From: Halosimplex pelagicum
GTDB taxonomy: Archaea > Halobacteriota > Halobacteria > Halobacteriales > Haloarculaceae
Length of the DNA stretch: 64,000 bases
NCBI RefSeq assembly: GCF_013415905.1
Contig: NZ_CP058909.1
Location: 2,852,001-2,916,000, forward strand
Direction of reading: 5' to 3'
Every line of letters starts with the position of its first letter. The first letter of the stretch is position 1. This document shows, one piece after another, positions 1 through 8,920 of this stretch. The notes beneath the pieces were generated by a model. That model was not told the DNA's origin and did no database searches. It saw nothing but the letters and a program-made list of their open reading frames with translations. Both the position numbers and the translations under genes were made by a program.

Positions 1-287
1 GACGAGAGCCGGATCGAATAACCCGGCGCGGGCCGGCGTGGTACGCCGCCCGAACCCGGTTCGGACGGGCGTTCGAGCGCGCGCGAGCGGCCCCGGTGCG
101 CGGCTCGGACGACCGAACGGGGCCGAGAGCGGTGCGACCCGAACACGTCAGGCGTCGATGGGGGGCTCGACAGGGGCCGTCCGGGGGGTTTGCGTCGAAT
201 CGTTAACGGTTTCGGGCGCGTGAGCGGCCACGCGCGGGACGATACAGAAATCTTCAAAGGGCGTCCGGTAGGAGGTTCGAGACAACG
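1..287. other. Gene-free stretch upstream of nuoJ1
   Basis: I see no credible gene here; the one short open frame is arginine-rich and lacks the acidic bias of haloarchaeal proteins. The last part (about 240-287) holds an AT-richer patch and a strong Shine-Dalgarno GGAGGT at 271-276, 11 bases before the nuoJ1 ATG. It probably carries the promoter for the J1-N half of complex I. If the operon was split by inversion, one breakpoint lies in or left of this stretch. No nuoI-like sequence is recognisable in it. Confidence 0.55.
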
Positions 288-557
288 ATGGCATTGCTCG
301 AGTCAATCGCGTTTGCGCTGTTCGCCATAGTCACACTGGGGAGCAGCCTGGGCGTCGTGTTAGTGCGCGACGTCTGGCACTCGGCGCTGATGCTCGGCGT
401 CTCGCTGCTGTCGGTGGCAGTGTACTACGTCATGCTCCGCGCCGAGTTCATCGCCGCGATGCAGGTACTGGTGTACGTCGGTGGGGTGCTCATCCTCATC
501 ACGTTCGCCATCATGCTCACGGAGAAAGACACCCAGCCCGACGAGGTGGCGACATGA
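288..557 (+). CDS. nuoJ1: NADH-quinone oxidoreductase-type subunit J, N-terminal half
   Basis: This 89-residue hydrophobic protein matches the first half of NuoJ: about three membrane helices, with the conserved stretch MQVLVYVGGVLILITF near residues 58-73 corresponding to the NuoJ TM3 region. NuoJ belongs to the membrane arm of complex I, where TM3 takes part in coupling quinone reduction to ion pumping. Haloarchaea normally carry NuoJ as two adjacent genes, and the next gene supplies the rest. The start has a GGAGGT ribosome site. The stop overlaps the nuoJ2 start (ATGA), so the two are translationally coupled. It is the first gene of J1-J2-K-L-M-N; nuoA-I lies about 50 kb away on the other strand. 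Confidence 0.9.
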   Translation: MALLESIAFALFAIVTLGSSLGVVLVRDVWHSALMLGVSLLSVAVYYVMLRAEFIAAMQVLVYVGGVLILITFAIMLTEKDTQPDEVAT

Positions 558-958
558 CCTCCCGTCCGCGGCTGGCGACCGACGTGAACTACGTCAACGG
601 GCTGGCCGCGCTGGCCCTGTTCGCCGTCATGGCGTACGTGTTCTTCACCGCGGAGCTGGGACAGCCCACCGGCTTCGCCGACGGCAGCATCGTCGCGAGC
701 ATCGGCTACGCGATGTTCAACATGGTCGACCAGGCCGCGATCCCCGCGGAGAGCTTCCTGGTCGCCTTCATCATCATCGCCCTGGTCCTCGACGCGGCGC
801 TGGACGGGGCCGTGATGCTCGCCCGCCGCGAGGACGACGAGAGCGTCGTCACCGCGCTCACCGACGGCGGCCGTCGGATCCCTGGCCGGACGGGCGACGA
901 CGACCGCACCGACGAGGCGACCGGCGACCGGGCGACGACCGACGGAGGTGACGACTGA
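554..958 (+). CDS. nuoJ2: NADH-quinone oxidoreductase-type subunit J, C-terminal half
   Basis: The 134-residue product carries two clear membrane helices (about residues 16-34 and 66-88), followed by a highly charged acidic tail rich in Asp, Arg and Thr. It completes the split NuoJ of haloarchaeal complex I. The ATG overlaps the nuoJ1 stop by four bases, and its own stop overlaps the nuoK ATG, as expected for membrane subunits made in fixed ratio. The tail beyond residue 90 has no obvious counterpart in bacterial NuoJ and is probably cytoplasmic. Identification rests on position between nuoJ1 and nuoK and on hydrophobicity; little sequence is conserved in this half. Confidence 0.85.
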   Translation: MTSRPRLATDVNYVNGLAALALFAVMAYVFFTAELGQPTGFADGSIVASIGYAMFNMVDQAAIPAESFLVAFIIIALVLDAALDGAVMLARREDDESVVTALTDGGRRIPGRTGDDDRTDEATGDRATTDGGDD

Positions 959-1263
959 TGGCGATCGCGACCCAGTACTACCTCCTGCTGTCGGCGGCGG
1001 TGTTCTGCATCGGCGTCTACGGCGTCCTGACGCGGCGCAACGCGCTGATATTCCTGATGTCCGTCGAGCTGATGCTCAACGCGGCGAACATCAACTTCGT
1101 CGCGTTCTCGTTCCACTACGGGAACCTCACGGGGCAGGTGTTCTCGCTGTTCGTGATGGCGCTGGCGGCCGCCGAGGTGGCGGTCGGTATCGGCATCATC
1201 CTCGTACTGTATCGCAACTTCGAGGGCGTCGACGTGACCAAAGCGGCTACGATGAGGTGGTAA
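958..1263 (+). CDS. nuoK: Complex I subunit K (MnhC/MrpC-like)
   Basis: At 101 residues this is the normal NuoK length with three membrane helices. The core near residues 27-50 (NALIFLMSVELMLNAANINF) holds the two membrane glutamates of the proton path: Glu in SVELMLN on helix II and Glu in AAEVAVG on helix III. NuoK sits between NuoJ and the antiporter-like subunits in the membrane arm. The start overlaps the nuoJ2 stop; nuoL begins two bases after its stop. Everything seen is typical of the family. Confidence 0.94.
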   Translation: MAIATQYYLLLSAAVFCIGVYGVLTRRNALIFLMSVELMLNAANINFVAFSFHYGNLTGQVFSLFVMALAAAEVAVGIGIILVLYRNFEGVDVTKAATMRW

Positions 1264-1264
1264 G

Positions 1265-3370
1265 ATGGCAGGTGCATTCGACTTCGTTCCCGCGATCGCA
1301 GCGCTCCCGTTCCTGGCGTTCGTCGTCTCCCTGTTCGCCGGGCAGTACATGCCGAAGCGCGGCGCCGAGGCCGGTATCCTCGCGACCGCCGGCTCGCTCG
1401 TCCTCTCGGTCTGGACGGCGCTGACCGTCGCCGGGGTCACCGGCACGGCGACGTACTACAACGAGAACCTCTACACGTGGGTCGCCGGCGTCGCCGACGG
1501 CGCGCTCACGTTGCGGTTCGGTATCCTGGTCGACCCGCTGACGGCGCTGATGCTCGTCATCGTCTCGCTCATCGCCCTGCTGGTCCACGTCTTCTCGCTG
1601 GGCTACATGAACGACGAGGGCGAGACCGGCCTCCCGCGGTACTACGCCGGACTCGGCCTGTTCACGGCGAGCATGCTCGCCTTCGTCTTCTCGAACAACA
1701 TCCTGATGGCGTTCATGTTCTTCGAGCTGGTCGGGCTCTGTTCGTATCTCCTGATCGGCTTCTGGTTCCGCGAGGACGGCCCGCCGTCGGCCGCGAAGAA
1801 GGCGTTCCTGGTCACCCGCTTCGGTGACTACTTCTTCCTCGTCGGCGTGGTCGGCATCTTCGCCACGTTCGGCACGGGCCTGTTCGCGCCCGTCACCGAG
1901 GGCGGCACCGTGGTCGCCGAGAGCTTCCCGCAGATCGCCGAACAGGCCATCGAGGAGGGCGCCAGCGGGATCTACACCGCCGGCTACGGCGCCCAGACCT
2001 GGATGACCATCCTCGGGCTGCTCGTGCTCGGCGGCGTCGTCGGCAAGTCCGCGCAGTTCCCGCTGCACACGTGGCTGCCCGACGCGATGGAGGGCCCGAC
2101 GCCGGTCTCCGCGCTCATCCACGCGGCGACGATGGTCGCGGCCGGCGTCTATCTGGTCGCCCGGATGTACGGCTTCTACCTGCTCTCGCCGACGGCGCTC
2201 GCGATCATCGCGCTGATCGGCGGGTTCACCGCCCTGTTCGCGGCGACGATGGGCGTCGTCAAGCAGGAACTCAAGCAGGTGCTCGCGTACTCGACCATCA
2301 GCCAGTACGGCTACATGATGCTCGCGCTGGGGTCCGGTGGGTACGTCGCCGCGGTCTTCCACCTGACCACCCACGCGATCTTCAAGGCGCTGCTGTTCCT
2401 CGGCGCCGGGTCGGTCATCATCGCGATGCACCACAACGAGAACATGTGGGACATGGGCGGGCTCAAAGAGAAGATGCCCGTCACCTACTGGACGTTCCTC
2501 TCGGGCTCGCTCGCGCTGGCGGGCATCGTGCCCTTCGCGGGCTTCTGGTCGAAAGACGAGGTGCTCTACGAGGCGCTCATCCACGGGTTCGGCAGCGATG
2601 GGATGCTCGGGCCGATGTATCTCCTCGCGTACGCGATGGGGCTGCTGGCCGTGTTCTTCACGGGCTTCTACACCTTCCGGATGGTCTACCTGACCTTCCA
2701 CGGGGACGCCCGCTCGGACACGGCGCGTGACCCCGAGCCGGTGCGCTGGAACGTAAAGGGGCCGCTGGCCGTGCTCGGCATCGGCGCCGCGACGGCCGGG
2801 CTCATCAACATGAAGCCGATCGCGGTCCTGACCGACACGCACATCGACTTCCTCCACAAGTGGGTCCACGGCCCCGACGAGGGCGGCTGGCCGGCCGCGC
2901 TGTCGACGGACCTGGCCACCTACGAGACGCTGCTGCACGACGTGGCCCACGTCACGGCGAGCTACCCGCTCGGCGGCGAGGTGCCGACGCTGCTCGCCTC
3001 GGCGGCCGTCTCGCTGGGGCTGGCGATCGCGGGCGTGCTCTTCGCGCGCAGTCTCTACGGCGTCGACGAGCCGACGGAGCACACGGACAAGTTGGGAGGT
3101 GCGAAGACGCTGCTCATGCACAACTACTACCAGGACGAGTATCAGGTGTGGCTGGCACAGGGCGTGACGGTCCCGATCGCGCGGGCCGCGGACAAGTTCG
3201 ACCAGGGCGTCGTCGACGGCGTCGTCAACGGCGTCAGTAGCGTGAGCCTCTTCACCGGCTCGCGCTTCCGACGCATCCAGTCGGGCGTCGTCTCGAACTA
3301 CGCGGCGCTGATGACGCTGTCGCTCGCGCTGTTGCTGGTCGTCTTCGTCGTGCTCGGAGGTGGTGCCTGA
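1265..3370 (+). CDS. nuoL: Complex I subunit L, antiporter-like proton channel
   Basis: A 701-residue integral membrane protein of the Mrp/complex I antiporter-like family. Signature features are the lysine helix (GKSAQFPLHTWLPDAMEGPT, about residues 259-278), followed by SALIHAATMVAAGVYL, and the KQELKQVLAYSTISQ motif. The key TM5 glutamate lies in MFFELVGLCSYLL (about residues 150-162). Beyond the core there is a C-terminal extension containing a long amphipathic segment and a final membrane helix, as in NuoL that clamps NuoM and NuoN. It lies between nuoK (2 bases upstream) and nuoM (1-base overlap), with Shine-Dalgarno GGAGGT just before nuoM. Confidence 0.96.
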   Translation: MAGAFDFVPAIAALPFLAFVVSLFAGQYMPKRGAEAGILATAGSLVLSVWTALTVAGVTGTATYYNENLYTWVAGVADGALTLRFGILVDPLTALMLVIVSLIALLVHVFSLGYMNDEGETGLPRYYAGLGLFTASMLAFVFSNNILMAFMFFELVGLCSYLLIGFWFREDGPPSAAKKAFLVTRFGDYFFLVGVVGIFATFGTGLFAPVTEGGTVVAESFPQIAEQAIEEGASGIYTAGYGAQTWMTILGLLVLGGVVGKSAQFPLHTWLPDAMEGPTPVSALIHAATMVAAGVYLVARMYGFYLLSPTALAIIALIGGFTALFAATMGVVKQELKQVLAYSTISQYGYMMLALGSGGYVAAVFHLTTHAIFKALLFLGAGSVIIAMHHNENMWDMGGLKEKMPVTYWTFLSGSLALAGIVPFAGFWSKDEVLYEALIHGFGSDGMLGPMYLLAYAMGLLAVFFTGFYTFRMVYLTFHGDARSDTARDPEPVRWNVKGPLAVLGIGAATAGLINMKPIAVLTDTHIDFLHKWVHGPDEGGWPAALSTDLATYETLLHDVAHVTASYPLGGEVPTLLASAAVSLGLAIAGVLFARSLYGVDEPTEHTDKLGGAKTLLMHNYYQDEYQVWLAQGVTVPIARAADKFDQGVVDGVVNGVSSVSLFTGSRFRRIQSGVVSNYAALMTLSLALLLVVFVVLGGGA

Positions 3371-4986
3371 TGCCCGTCGCCGGACCCGTCGAAGCGCTGC
3401 TGGGCGCCACGCTGCTGGGCGCGCTGGTCGTCTTCCTCGCGCCCGACGAGTGGGCGGGCAAGCTCGCCGTCGCGGTGAGTCTCGTCCCCGTCGGCATCTC
3501 GCTGTGGATGTACTCGGCGTTCGACGGCGTCGGCAACGCGCTGATGGCCGACGGCGACATCGCCTTCGAGTCGACGGTCGGCTGGCTGAGCCTCGGTCGC
3601 TACGACCTGGCCTGGCACGTCGGCCTCGACGGCATCAGCCTGCCGCTGCTCGTGCTGGCGACCGTGCTGACGACGCTCGCGCTCGTCAGCTCGTGGACGC
3701 CCATCGACGAGCGCCAGTCGCAGTTCTACGGACTGATGCTGCTGATGGAAGCGAGTCTCATCGGCGTGTTCACCGCGCTGGACTTCCTGCTGTGGCTGGT
3801 GTTCTGGGAGGCCGTGCTCGTCCCGATGTACTTCCTCATCGGCGTCTGGGGCGGCCCGCGCCGGAAGTACGCCGCCATCAAGTTCTTCGTCTACACGAAC
3901 GTGGCGACGCTGGTCATGTTCGTCGGCTTCATGGCGCTGGTGTTCGGGCTGGGCGACTCCATCTCGACGTTCGACATGCCCGCCATCGCGCAGGCGCTCC
4001 GCACCGAGGGCGCCCTCGGGAGCGTCGCCGGCATCGCGCCTGGGACGCTCCGGGTGGTCGCCTTCGCGCTGATGTTCGCCGGGTTCGCGGTGAAGGTGCC
4101 CGTCTTCCCCGTCCACACGTGGCTGCCGGACGCCCACGTCGAGGCGCCGACGCCGGTCTCCGTGATGCTGGCGGGCGTCCTCCTGAAGATGGGGACCTAC
4201 GCCCTGCTGCGGTTCAACTTCACGATGCTGCAGGACATCGCGCTGGACTACGCGGCGATCATCGTCGCCTTCGGCGTCCTCAGCATCATCTACGGCGCGA
4301 TGCTCGCGCTGGCACAGCAGGACCTCAAGCGCATCGTCGCCTACTCCTCCATCTCGTCGATGGGCTACGTCATCCTGGGTCTGGTCGCCTTTACCCCGCA
4401 CGGGTTCGGCGGCGCGACCTTCCAGATGGTCGCCCACGGCCTCATCTCGGGGCTGATGTTCATGACGGTCGGCGTCATCTACAACGAGACCCACACCCGG
4501 ATGGTGGGCGACATCTCCGGGATCGCAGACCGGATGCCCTGGACCGTCGGCATCCTCGTCGCGGCCGCCTTCGGCTACATGGGCCTGCCGCTGATGGCCG
4601 GCTTCGCCGCCGAGTACCTCATCTTCCAGGGCGCGTTCGCCTCGCCGTACATCCCCGCGGCGCCGCTGGTGACCGCCGCCGGCATGTTCGGCATCGTCAT
4701 CGTCGCCGGCTACCTGCTGTGGGCGATGCAGCGGACGCTGTTCGGCGAGTACAGCCTCGCGACCGACTACGACGTGTCGCGCGCGCCCGTTCACGACGTG
4801 GCGCCGCTTGTCGTGCTGCTGGCGCTGGTCATCGCTCTGGGCGTCGACCCGGGCCTGGTGTACCAGATGATCCAGGAGGCCGTCAACCCGATCCTCCCGC
4901 CGGACCCGGCCACCCTCGCGGTCCCGTACGGGGCGGTCGGTGACGCTGCGAGCGCCCTGTTCCAGGGAGGTGTCGCGCCGTGGTAG
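3370..4986 (+). CDS. nuoM: Complex I subunit M, antiporter-like proton channel
   Basis: The 538-residue product shows the NuoM signature: FWEAVLVPMYFLIGVWGG (TM5 glutamate), then KVPVFPVHTWLPDAHVEAPT with the channel lysine, and QQDLKRIVAYSSISSMG. About 13-14 membrane helices are expected. It is one of three antiporter-like proton channels in the membrane arm. The start overlaps the nuoL stop, and the stop codon overlaps the start of nuoN by seven bases, indicating tight coupling. Length and motifs are standard. Confidence 0.96.
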   Translation: MPVAGPVEALLGATLLGALVVFLAPDEWAGKLAVAVSLVPVGISLWMYSAFDGVGNALMADGDIAFESTVGWLSLGRYDLAWHVGLDGISLPLLVLATVLTTLALVSSWTPIDERQSQFYGLMLLMEASLIGVFTALDFLLWLVFWEAVLVPMYFLIGVWGGPRRKYAAIKFFVYTNVATLVMFVGFMALVFGLGDSISTFDMPAIAQALRTEGALGSVAGIAPGTLRVVAFALMFAGFAVKVPVFPVHTWLPDAHVEAPTPVSVMLAGVLLKMGTYALLRFNFTMLQDIALDYAAIIVAFGVLSIIYGAMLALAQQDLKRIVAYSSISSMGYVILGLVAFTPHGFGGATFQMVAHGLISGLMFMTVGVIYNETHTRMVGDISGIADRMPWTVGILVAAAFGYMGLPLMAGFAAEYLIFQGAFASPYIPAAPLVTAAGMFGIVIVAGYLLWAMQRTLFGEYSLATDYDVSRAPVHDVAPLVVLLALVIALGVDPGLVYQMIQEAVNPILPPDPATLAVPYGAVGDAASALFQGGVAPW

Positions 4987-6515
4987 TCGAGATAGCCGGC
5001 TTCACGATGGCCGACTGGGTCGCGCTCACGCCGGCGATCGCCCTCGGCGTCACCGCCATGCTGCTGTTCGTCGTGGACAGCATCGACCCCCAGCCGGGGA
5101 CGAGTTCCAACGCCGTCCTCGCGGGCGTGTCGACGGTCGGCGCGCTCGCGTCGTTCCTCGTCGCCGGGTACTTCCTCGTGCTCGGGGTCGGGCAACCGCG
5201 CGGGACGGGCGCGATCGACCTGTACGGCGGCGCGCTGATCGTCGACGGGATGAGCCTGTTCTTCGTCGTCATCGTCGGCAGCGTGACCGCGCTGGTGACG
5301 CTGGCCAGCTACGACTACCTGGCCGGCGAGGAGTACCAGGCCGAGTACTACGGCCTGGTCATCATGGCCGCGACGGGCATGTCGCTGATGGCCTCGGCCA
5401 ACAGCCTCGCGACGGTGTTCGTCAGCCTCGAACTCGCCAGCCTGCCGTCGTTCGCGCTGGTCGCGTTCCTCAAGAAGAATCGCGGCAGCGTCGAGGGCGG
5501 CCTGAAGTACTTCCTCGTCGGCGCGCTGTCGTCGTCCGTGCTCGCCTACGGGATCAGCCTCGTCTACGCCGCGACGGGGAGCCTCCAGCTCGACGCCGTC
5601 GCCGAGGCGCTGGCCGGCGGCTCCGCGATCCCGGCCGGGGTCCTCGGCGTCGGCGTCATCATGATGCTGCTCGGGTTCGCCTACAAGACCGCGAGCGTGC
5701 CGTTCCACTTCTGGGCGCCCGAGGCGTACGAGGGCGCGCCCGCGCCGGTGTCGGCGTTCCTCTCGTCGGCCTCGAAGGCCGCCGGGTTCGTCGTCGCCTT
5801 CCGCGTGTTCCTCACCGCGTTCCCCGAGGTCGGCGGGCTGGCCGGCGGCGACCCGATGGTCGACTGGGTCACCGCCGTCACCGTCCTCGCAGTCGTCACG
5901 ATGACCGTCGGGAACTTCGCCGCCGCCACCCAGGAGAAGGTCAAGCGGATGCTCGCCTACTCCTCGGTCGGCCACGCCGGCTACGTCCTCATCGGACTGG
6001 CCGCGCTCACGCCCGGCGTCGACAACGGACTCGTCCTCGGCGCGAGCATGATGCACCTGCTCGTCTACGGGTTCATGAACACCGGCGCGTTCCTGTTCCT
6101 CGCGCTCACCGAGTACTGGGGCGTCGGCCGCACCTTCCAGGACTTCAACGGCCTCTCGAAGCAGGCGCCGCTGGCGTGTGCCGCGATGACCATCTTCCTG
6201 TTCAGTCTCGCCGGCCTGCCGGTCGGCGGCGGCTTCATCTCGAAGCTCTACCTGCTGCTGGGGACGGTCAACGGCGGCGCCTGGCTGCTGGCCGCCTCGC
6301 TCATCGTCAACAGCGCCCTGTCGCTGTACTACTACAGCCGGGTCGTCAAGGCGATGTGGATCGAGGAGCCCGACGGCGAGTTCGACCTGGGCGGCTACCC
6401 GAGTTCGCTGTACGCCGCCGTCGTCATCGCCGCGTTCGTCACGTTCGCGCTGCTGCCCGCGTTCGGCCTCCTCTCGCCGAGCGCCTTCGACGCCGCGTCC
6501 GTCCTGTTCGGCTGA
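4980..6515 (+). CDS. nuoN: Complex I subunit N, antiporter-like proton channel
   Basis: This 511-residue protein has the NuoN hallmarks: the glutamate in FVSLELASLPSFAL (TM5), the lysine in YKTASVPFHFWAPEAYEGAP, and QEKVKRMLAYSSVGHAGY. The GTG start lies inside the end of nuoM and is preceded by GGAGGT, which supports it over the internal ATG nine codons on. It is the last gene of this complex I block; a T-rich run follows shortly after the stop, consistent with termination. No nuoE, F or G genes occur nearby, as is usual in Halobacteria, where the electron donor is not NADH through the classical module. Confidence 0.96.
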   Translation: MVVEIAGFTMADWVALTPAIALGVTAMLLFVVDSIDPQPGTSSNAVLAGVSTVGALASFLVAGYFLVLGVGQPRGTGAIDLYGGALIVDGMSLFFVVIVGSVTALVTLASYDYLAGEEYQAEYYGLVIMAATGMSLMASANSLATVFVSLELASLPSFALVAFLKKNRGSVEGGLKYFLVGALSSSVLAYGISLVYAATGSLQLDAVAEALAGGSAIPAGVLGVGVIMMLLGFAYKTASVPFHFWAPEAYEGAPAPVSAFLSSASKAAGFVVAFRVFLTAFPEVGGLAGGDPMVDWVTAVTVLAVVTMTVGNFAAATQEKVKRMLAYSSVGHAGYVLIGLAALTPGVDNGLVLGASMMHLLVYGFMNTGAFLFLALTEYWGVGRTFQDFNGLSKQAPLACAAMTIFLFSLAGLPVGGGFISKLYLLLGTVNGGAWLLAASLIVNSALSLYYYSRVVKAMWIEEPDGEFDLGGYPSSLYAAVVIAAFVTFALLPAFGLLSPSAFDAASVLFG

Positions 6516-6530
6516 CCCGGCGCCGACGCT

Positions 6531-6541
6531 CGGTTTTTCTT
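6531..6541 (+). terminator. T-rich terminator after nuoN
   Basis: A GC-rich stretch followed by CGGTTTTTCTT lies 16 bases after the nuoN stop. Archaeal RNA polymerase terminates at U-rich tracts, so this is the likely 3' end of the nuoJ1-N transcript. The next gene runs in the opposite direction and ends at 6603. Confidence 0.5.
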
Positions 6542-6602
6542 CGAACTCCGCACAGAATTCCCGCTAGCGTTCGGATCGTGTCGGTCCGGAACGGTCGCGG
6601 AC

Positions 6603-7238
6603 TCAGTCGGCGGTCACTTCGACCGCGTCGAAGTAGTGGGTCGCGTCGGACTCCCAGACGACGGCGACGCCCAGCGAGAGGTACAGCGCGTCGGGCGTCT
6701 CCGCGGGCTCCCAGTCGAAGGTGTACTCGCGCCACCCCTCGGAGAGGTGCAGCGGTTCGCGCAGGCCACCGTAGGGGGCGTCCGGGACCGCCGAGGAGTT
6801 GGCGCCGGGGTCGGGGAAGTCGCCCTCCTCGGTCGGCCGTTCGGGCCCGAGGGAGGCGACGACGTTCCGGAGGACGTTGAAGCTCTCCGACTCGCTCCAG
6901 GCCTCGAACGACACCGAGAACGTCGACGGGTCCTCGGGGGTCGGGAGTTCGGCGGTCACCCAGGCGACCCCGTCGTCGTGGTCGCCCTCGGTGACGACTT
7001 CGAGGCTCCACTCGCCCGCCGCGGCCTGCTCCTCCGAGAGCGAGATGTCCCACTCGAAGGCGTCCTGCGACTCCTCCGGGCCGATGTGACTGTGTCGGGT
7101 CCAGCGTTCGTCGCTCTCCTCGAACCCGTCGGCGAACAGCGGGTCGGTTCCCGGCGCGCCGGCACAGCCGGCGACGGCGGCACCGGTCAACAGCGCGCCG
7201 CTCCGAAGCACCGATCGACGTGAGAATCGGGTAGGCAC
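6603..7238 (-). CDS. Tat-dependent lipoprotein of unknown function
   Basis: The frame is open far upstream, but the credible start is GTG at 7238, giving 211 residues that begin with a twin-arginine signal (SRRSVLRSG), a hydrophobic stretch and a lipobox (AVAGC). The mature part starts with small polar residues, then FADGFEESDERW, and looks like an all-beta, carbohydrate-binding-module-like extracellular domain: Ser/Glu-rich, with tryptophans spread through it and phrases such as WSLEVVTEGDHDDG and WREYTFDWE. The family resemblance is inference. It should be exported folded and anchored outside the membrane. The upstream part of the long open frame is the antisense shadow of the peroxiredoxin gene and is not included. 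Confidence 0.75.
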   Translation of the reverse strand: MPTRFSRRSVLRSGALLTGAAVAGCAGAPGTDPLFADGFEESDERWTRHSHIGPEESQDAFEWDISLSEEQAAAGEWSLEVVTEGDHDDGVAWVTAELPTPEDPSTFSVSFEAWSESESFNVLRNVVASLGPERPTEEGDFPDPGANSSAVPDAPYGGLREPLHLSEGWREYTFDWEPAETPDALYLSLGVAVVWESDATHYFDAVEVTAD

Positions 7239-7288
7239 CCGGGTACCTATTCGAAGCGACGTGATAACGGTTGGGTGCGTCGCCGCCG

Positions 7289-7765
7289 TCAGGCCGATTC
7301 GACGGCGTCGAGGACGGCGTCGTAGTCGGGTTCGTTGGTGGGGTCGTCGGCGACCCAGTCGAACACTACAGTTCCCTCGTCGTCGATCACGAAGACGGCG
7401 CGGTTGGCGTTGCCGTACAGGCCGAGGTCGGGGATGTCCATGGAGAGGCCGTAGGCCTCGATGGTGTCGCCGTCCATGTCGCTGACCAAGTCGAACTCGA
7501 TGCCGTGCTCCTCGCGGAAGGCGCCCTGGGCGAACGGCGAGTCGGCGCTGACGCCGAACAGCGTCGCGCCCGCGTCCTCGAACTCGTCGAGTCGCTCCTG
7601 GAGGGCGACCATCTCGTTGGTACACGGCGGCGTGAACGCGCCGGGGAAGAAGGCGAGGACGACCGGCCCGTCGCCGAGGTGGTCGGCCAGGTCGAAGTCC
7701 TCGTGGTCGCTCGTGCCGAGCGTCGCGGTGAACGTGGGTGCGGATTCGCCTGTGGAAACCATCAC
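7289..7765 (-). CDS. Peroxiredoxin (AhpC/TSA, BCP/AhpE-like)
   Basis: A 158-residue thioredoxin-fold peroxidase that reduces hydrogen and organic peroxides. The active site is FFPGAFTPPCTNEM (about residues 40-53): the peroxidatic cysteine sits in the TPPC form of the PxxxTxxC motif. No second conserved cysteine is visible downstream, so it is probably a 1-Cys or externally resolved enzyme. The downstream segment GNANRAVFVIDDEGTVVFDWV matches the family core. Two adjacent ATGs allow a start at 7765 or 7762. It runs in the same direction as the lipoprotein gene, about 50 bases upstream of it. Confidence 0.9.
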   Translation of the reverse strand: MMVSTGESAPTFTATLGTSDHEDFDLADHLGDGPVVLAFFPGAFTPPCTNEMVALQERLDEFEDAGATLFGVSADSPFAQGAFREEHGIEFDLVSDMDGDTIEAYGLSMDIPDLGLYGNANRAVFVIDDEGTVVFDWVADDPTNEPDYDAVLDAVESA

Positions 7766-7903
7766 CCGGTGGTTGGAGCGCCCGCCGGTTAAATCACCGA
7801 CCGAACTGGTTTCCCGGTCGACGGCCGGGTCGGCCGTCCGCCCGTGAGAACTCCGCCGTCCACCCGTGGGTACTTAGTAGCGAGGCCGCGAGCGGACTGA
7901 CAG

Positions 7904-8851
7904 ATGCGACCGGTCGGGTATCTCTCGCTGGTCGGGGCGGCGGTCGCCGCGGTGGCGAGCCGGTTCGTGGCCGCTGCGGTCGAGGTCGACAGTGTCTGGG
8001 GCGTCTCGGCGGAGCGACTGGCCGTCACCGGGCTGCTCGCGGTCGCGGTCGTCCTCGCGACCTACGGCGCCTACCGCGTTGTCGGCGGCTGGCTCACCGA
8101 GCGGGCGGCGAGCAAGCGTCGCCGCCACGACCTGCGGAACGTCCTCCGGCTGGCCTTCGGGCTCGTCGGGGTCGTCGGACTGGCCGGCGTCGTCACCGAG
8201 CAGTGGCTCGGCGTCTTCTTCTCGCTGGGCGTCGTCGGGTTCGCCGTCACCTTCGCGCTGCAGCAGCCGCTGTTCTCGCTCATCGGCTGGGTGTACATCA
8301 TGGTCAACCGGCCCTATCAGGTGGGCGACCGCGTCGCCATCGACGACTCGAAGGGCGACGTGGTGGAGGTGAACTTCCTCGTGACGACGCTGTGGGAGAT
8401 AAACGGTGAGCTGGTCTCCTCGAACCAGCCGTCCGGGCGGACGATCACCGTCCCCAACTCCGTGGTGCTGTCCTCGCACGTCACGAACTTCACCCAGGAG
8501 GACTTCCCGTACGTCTGGAACGAGGTCGATATCGAGGTGGCCTACGAGACGGACCTGGCGTTCGCCCGGGAGACCATGATCCGGGTCGCGAACGACGTCG
8601 TCGGCGAGGAGATGGAGCGCAACGTCGAGCGCTACCGGAGACGCCTCGCGGAGACGCCGGTCGAACTCGAAGTGCAGTCCCGGCCGACGGTCAACGTCGA
8701 ACAGGAGACCTCGTGGGTCAAGTTGAAGGTCAGGTACGTCGTCCACCCGCGCCGGGGCCAGCGGACGAAGAACGAACTGTACGAGCGGATCCTCGCCGAG
8801 TTCAACGAGCATCCCGACCGCGTGAAGTTCCCGGTGAGCCGCAACCGGTGA
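7904..8851 (+). CDS. Small-conductance mechanosensitive channel family protein (MscS)
   Basis: The 315-residue protein has three N-terminal hydrophobic segments (about 5-25, 43-63, 82-102), then the MscS pore helix and beta domain: FFSLGVVGFAVTFALQQPLF and GWVYIMVNRPYQVGDRVAI (about residues 105-147). A mixed C-terminal domain follows, ending in Lys/Arg-rich sequence. MscS proteins open on membrane tension to release solutes on hypo-osmotic shock. A TATA-like box (TACTTAGTAG, about 7869-7878) lies near -30 from the ATG, which supports a leaderless transcript and this start. Confidence 0.9.
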   Translation: MRPVGYLSLVGAAVAAVASRFVAAAVEVDSVWGVSAERLAVTGLLAVAVVLATYGAYRVVGGWLTERAASKRRRHDLRNVLRLAFGLVGVVGLAGVVTEQWLGVFFSLGVVGFAVTFALQQPLFSLIGWVYIMVNRPYQVGDRVAIDDSKGDVVEVNFLVTTLWEINGELVSSNQPSGRTITVPNSVVLSSHVTNFTQEDFPYVWNEVDIEVAYETDLAFARETMIRVANDVVGEEMERNVERYRRRLAETPVELEVQSRPTVNVEQETSWVKLKVRYVVHPRRGQRTKNELYERILAEFNEHPDRVKFPVSRNR

Positions 8852-8920
8852 GGAGTCGGACGGCAGCCGGCGCGGTCACCGGACCGCAGTATTAGGTACG
8901 AGGCGGACACAGATCCGACC

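Noticed and set aside
38-223. Small ORF upstream of nuoJ1
   Set aside because: Arg/Gly/Ser-rich composition, no promoter or ribosome site, no acidic bias.
1247-3121. 624-codon minus-strand open frame over nuoL
   Set aside because: Arg/Glu/Val-rich antisense translation of a certain membrane protein gene.
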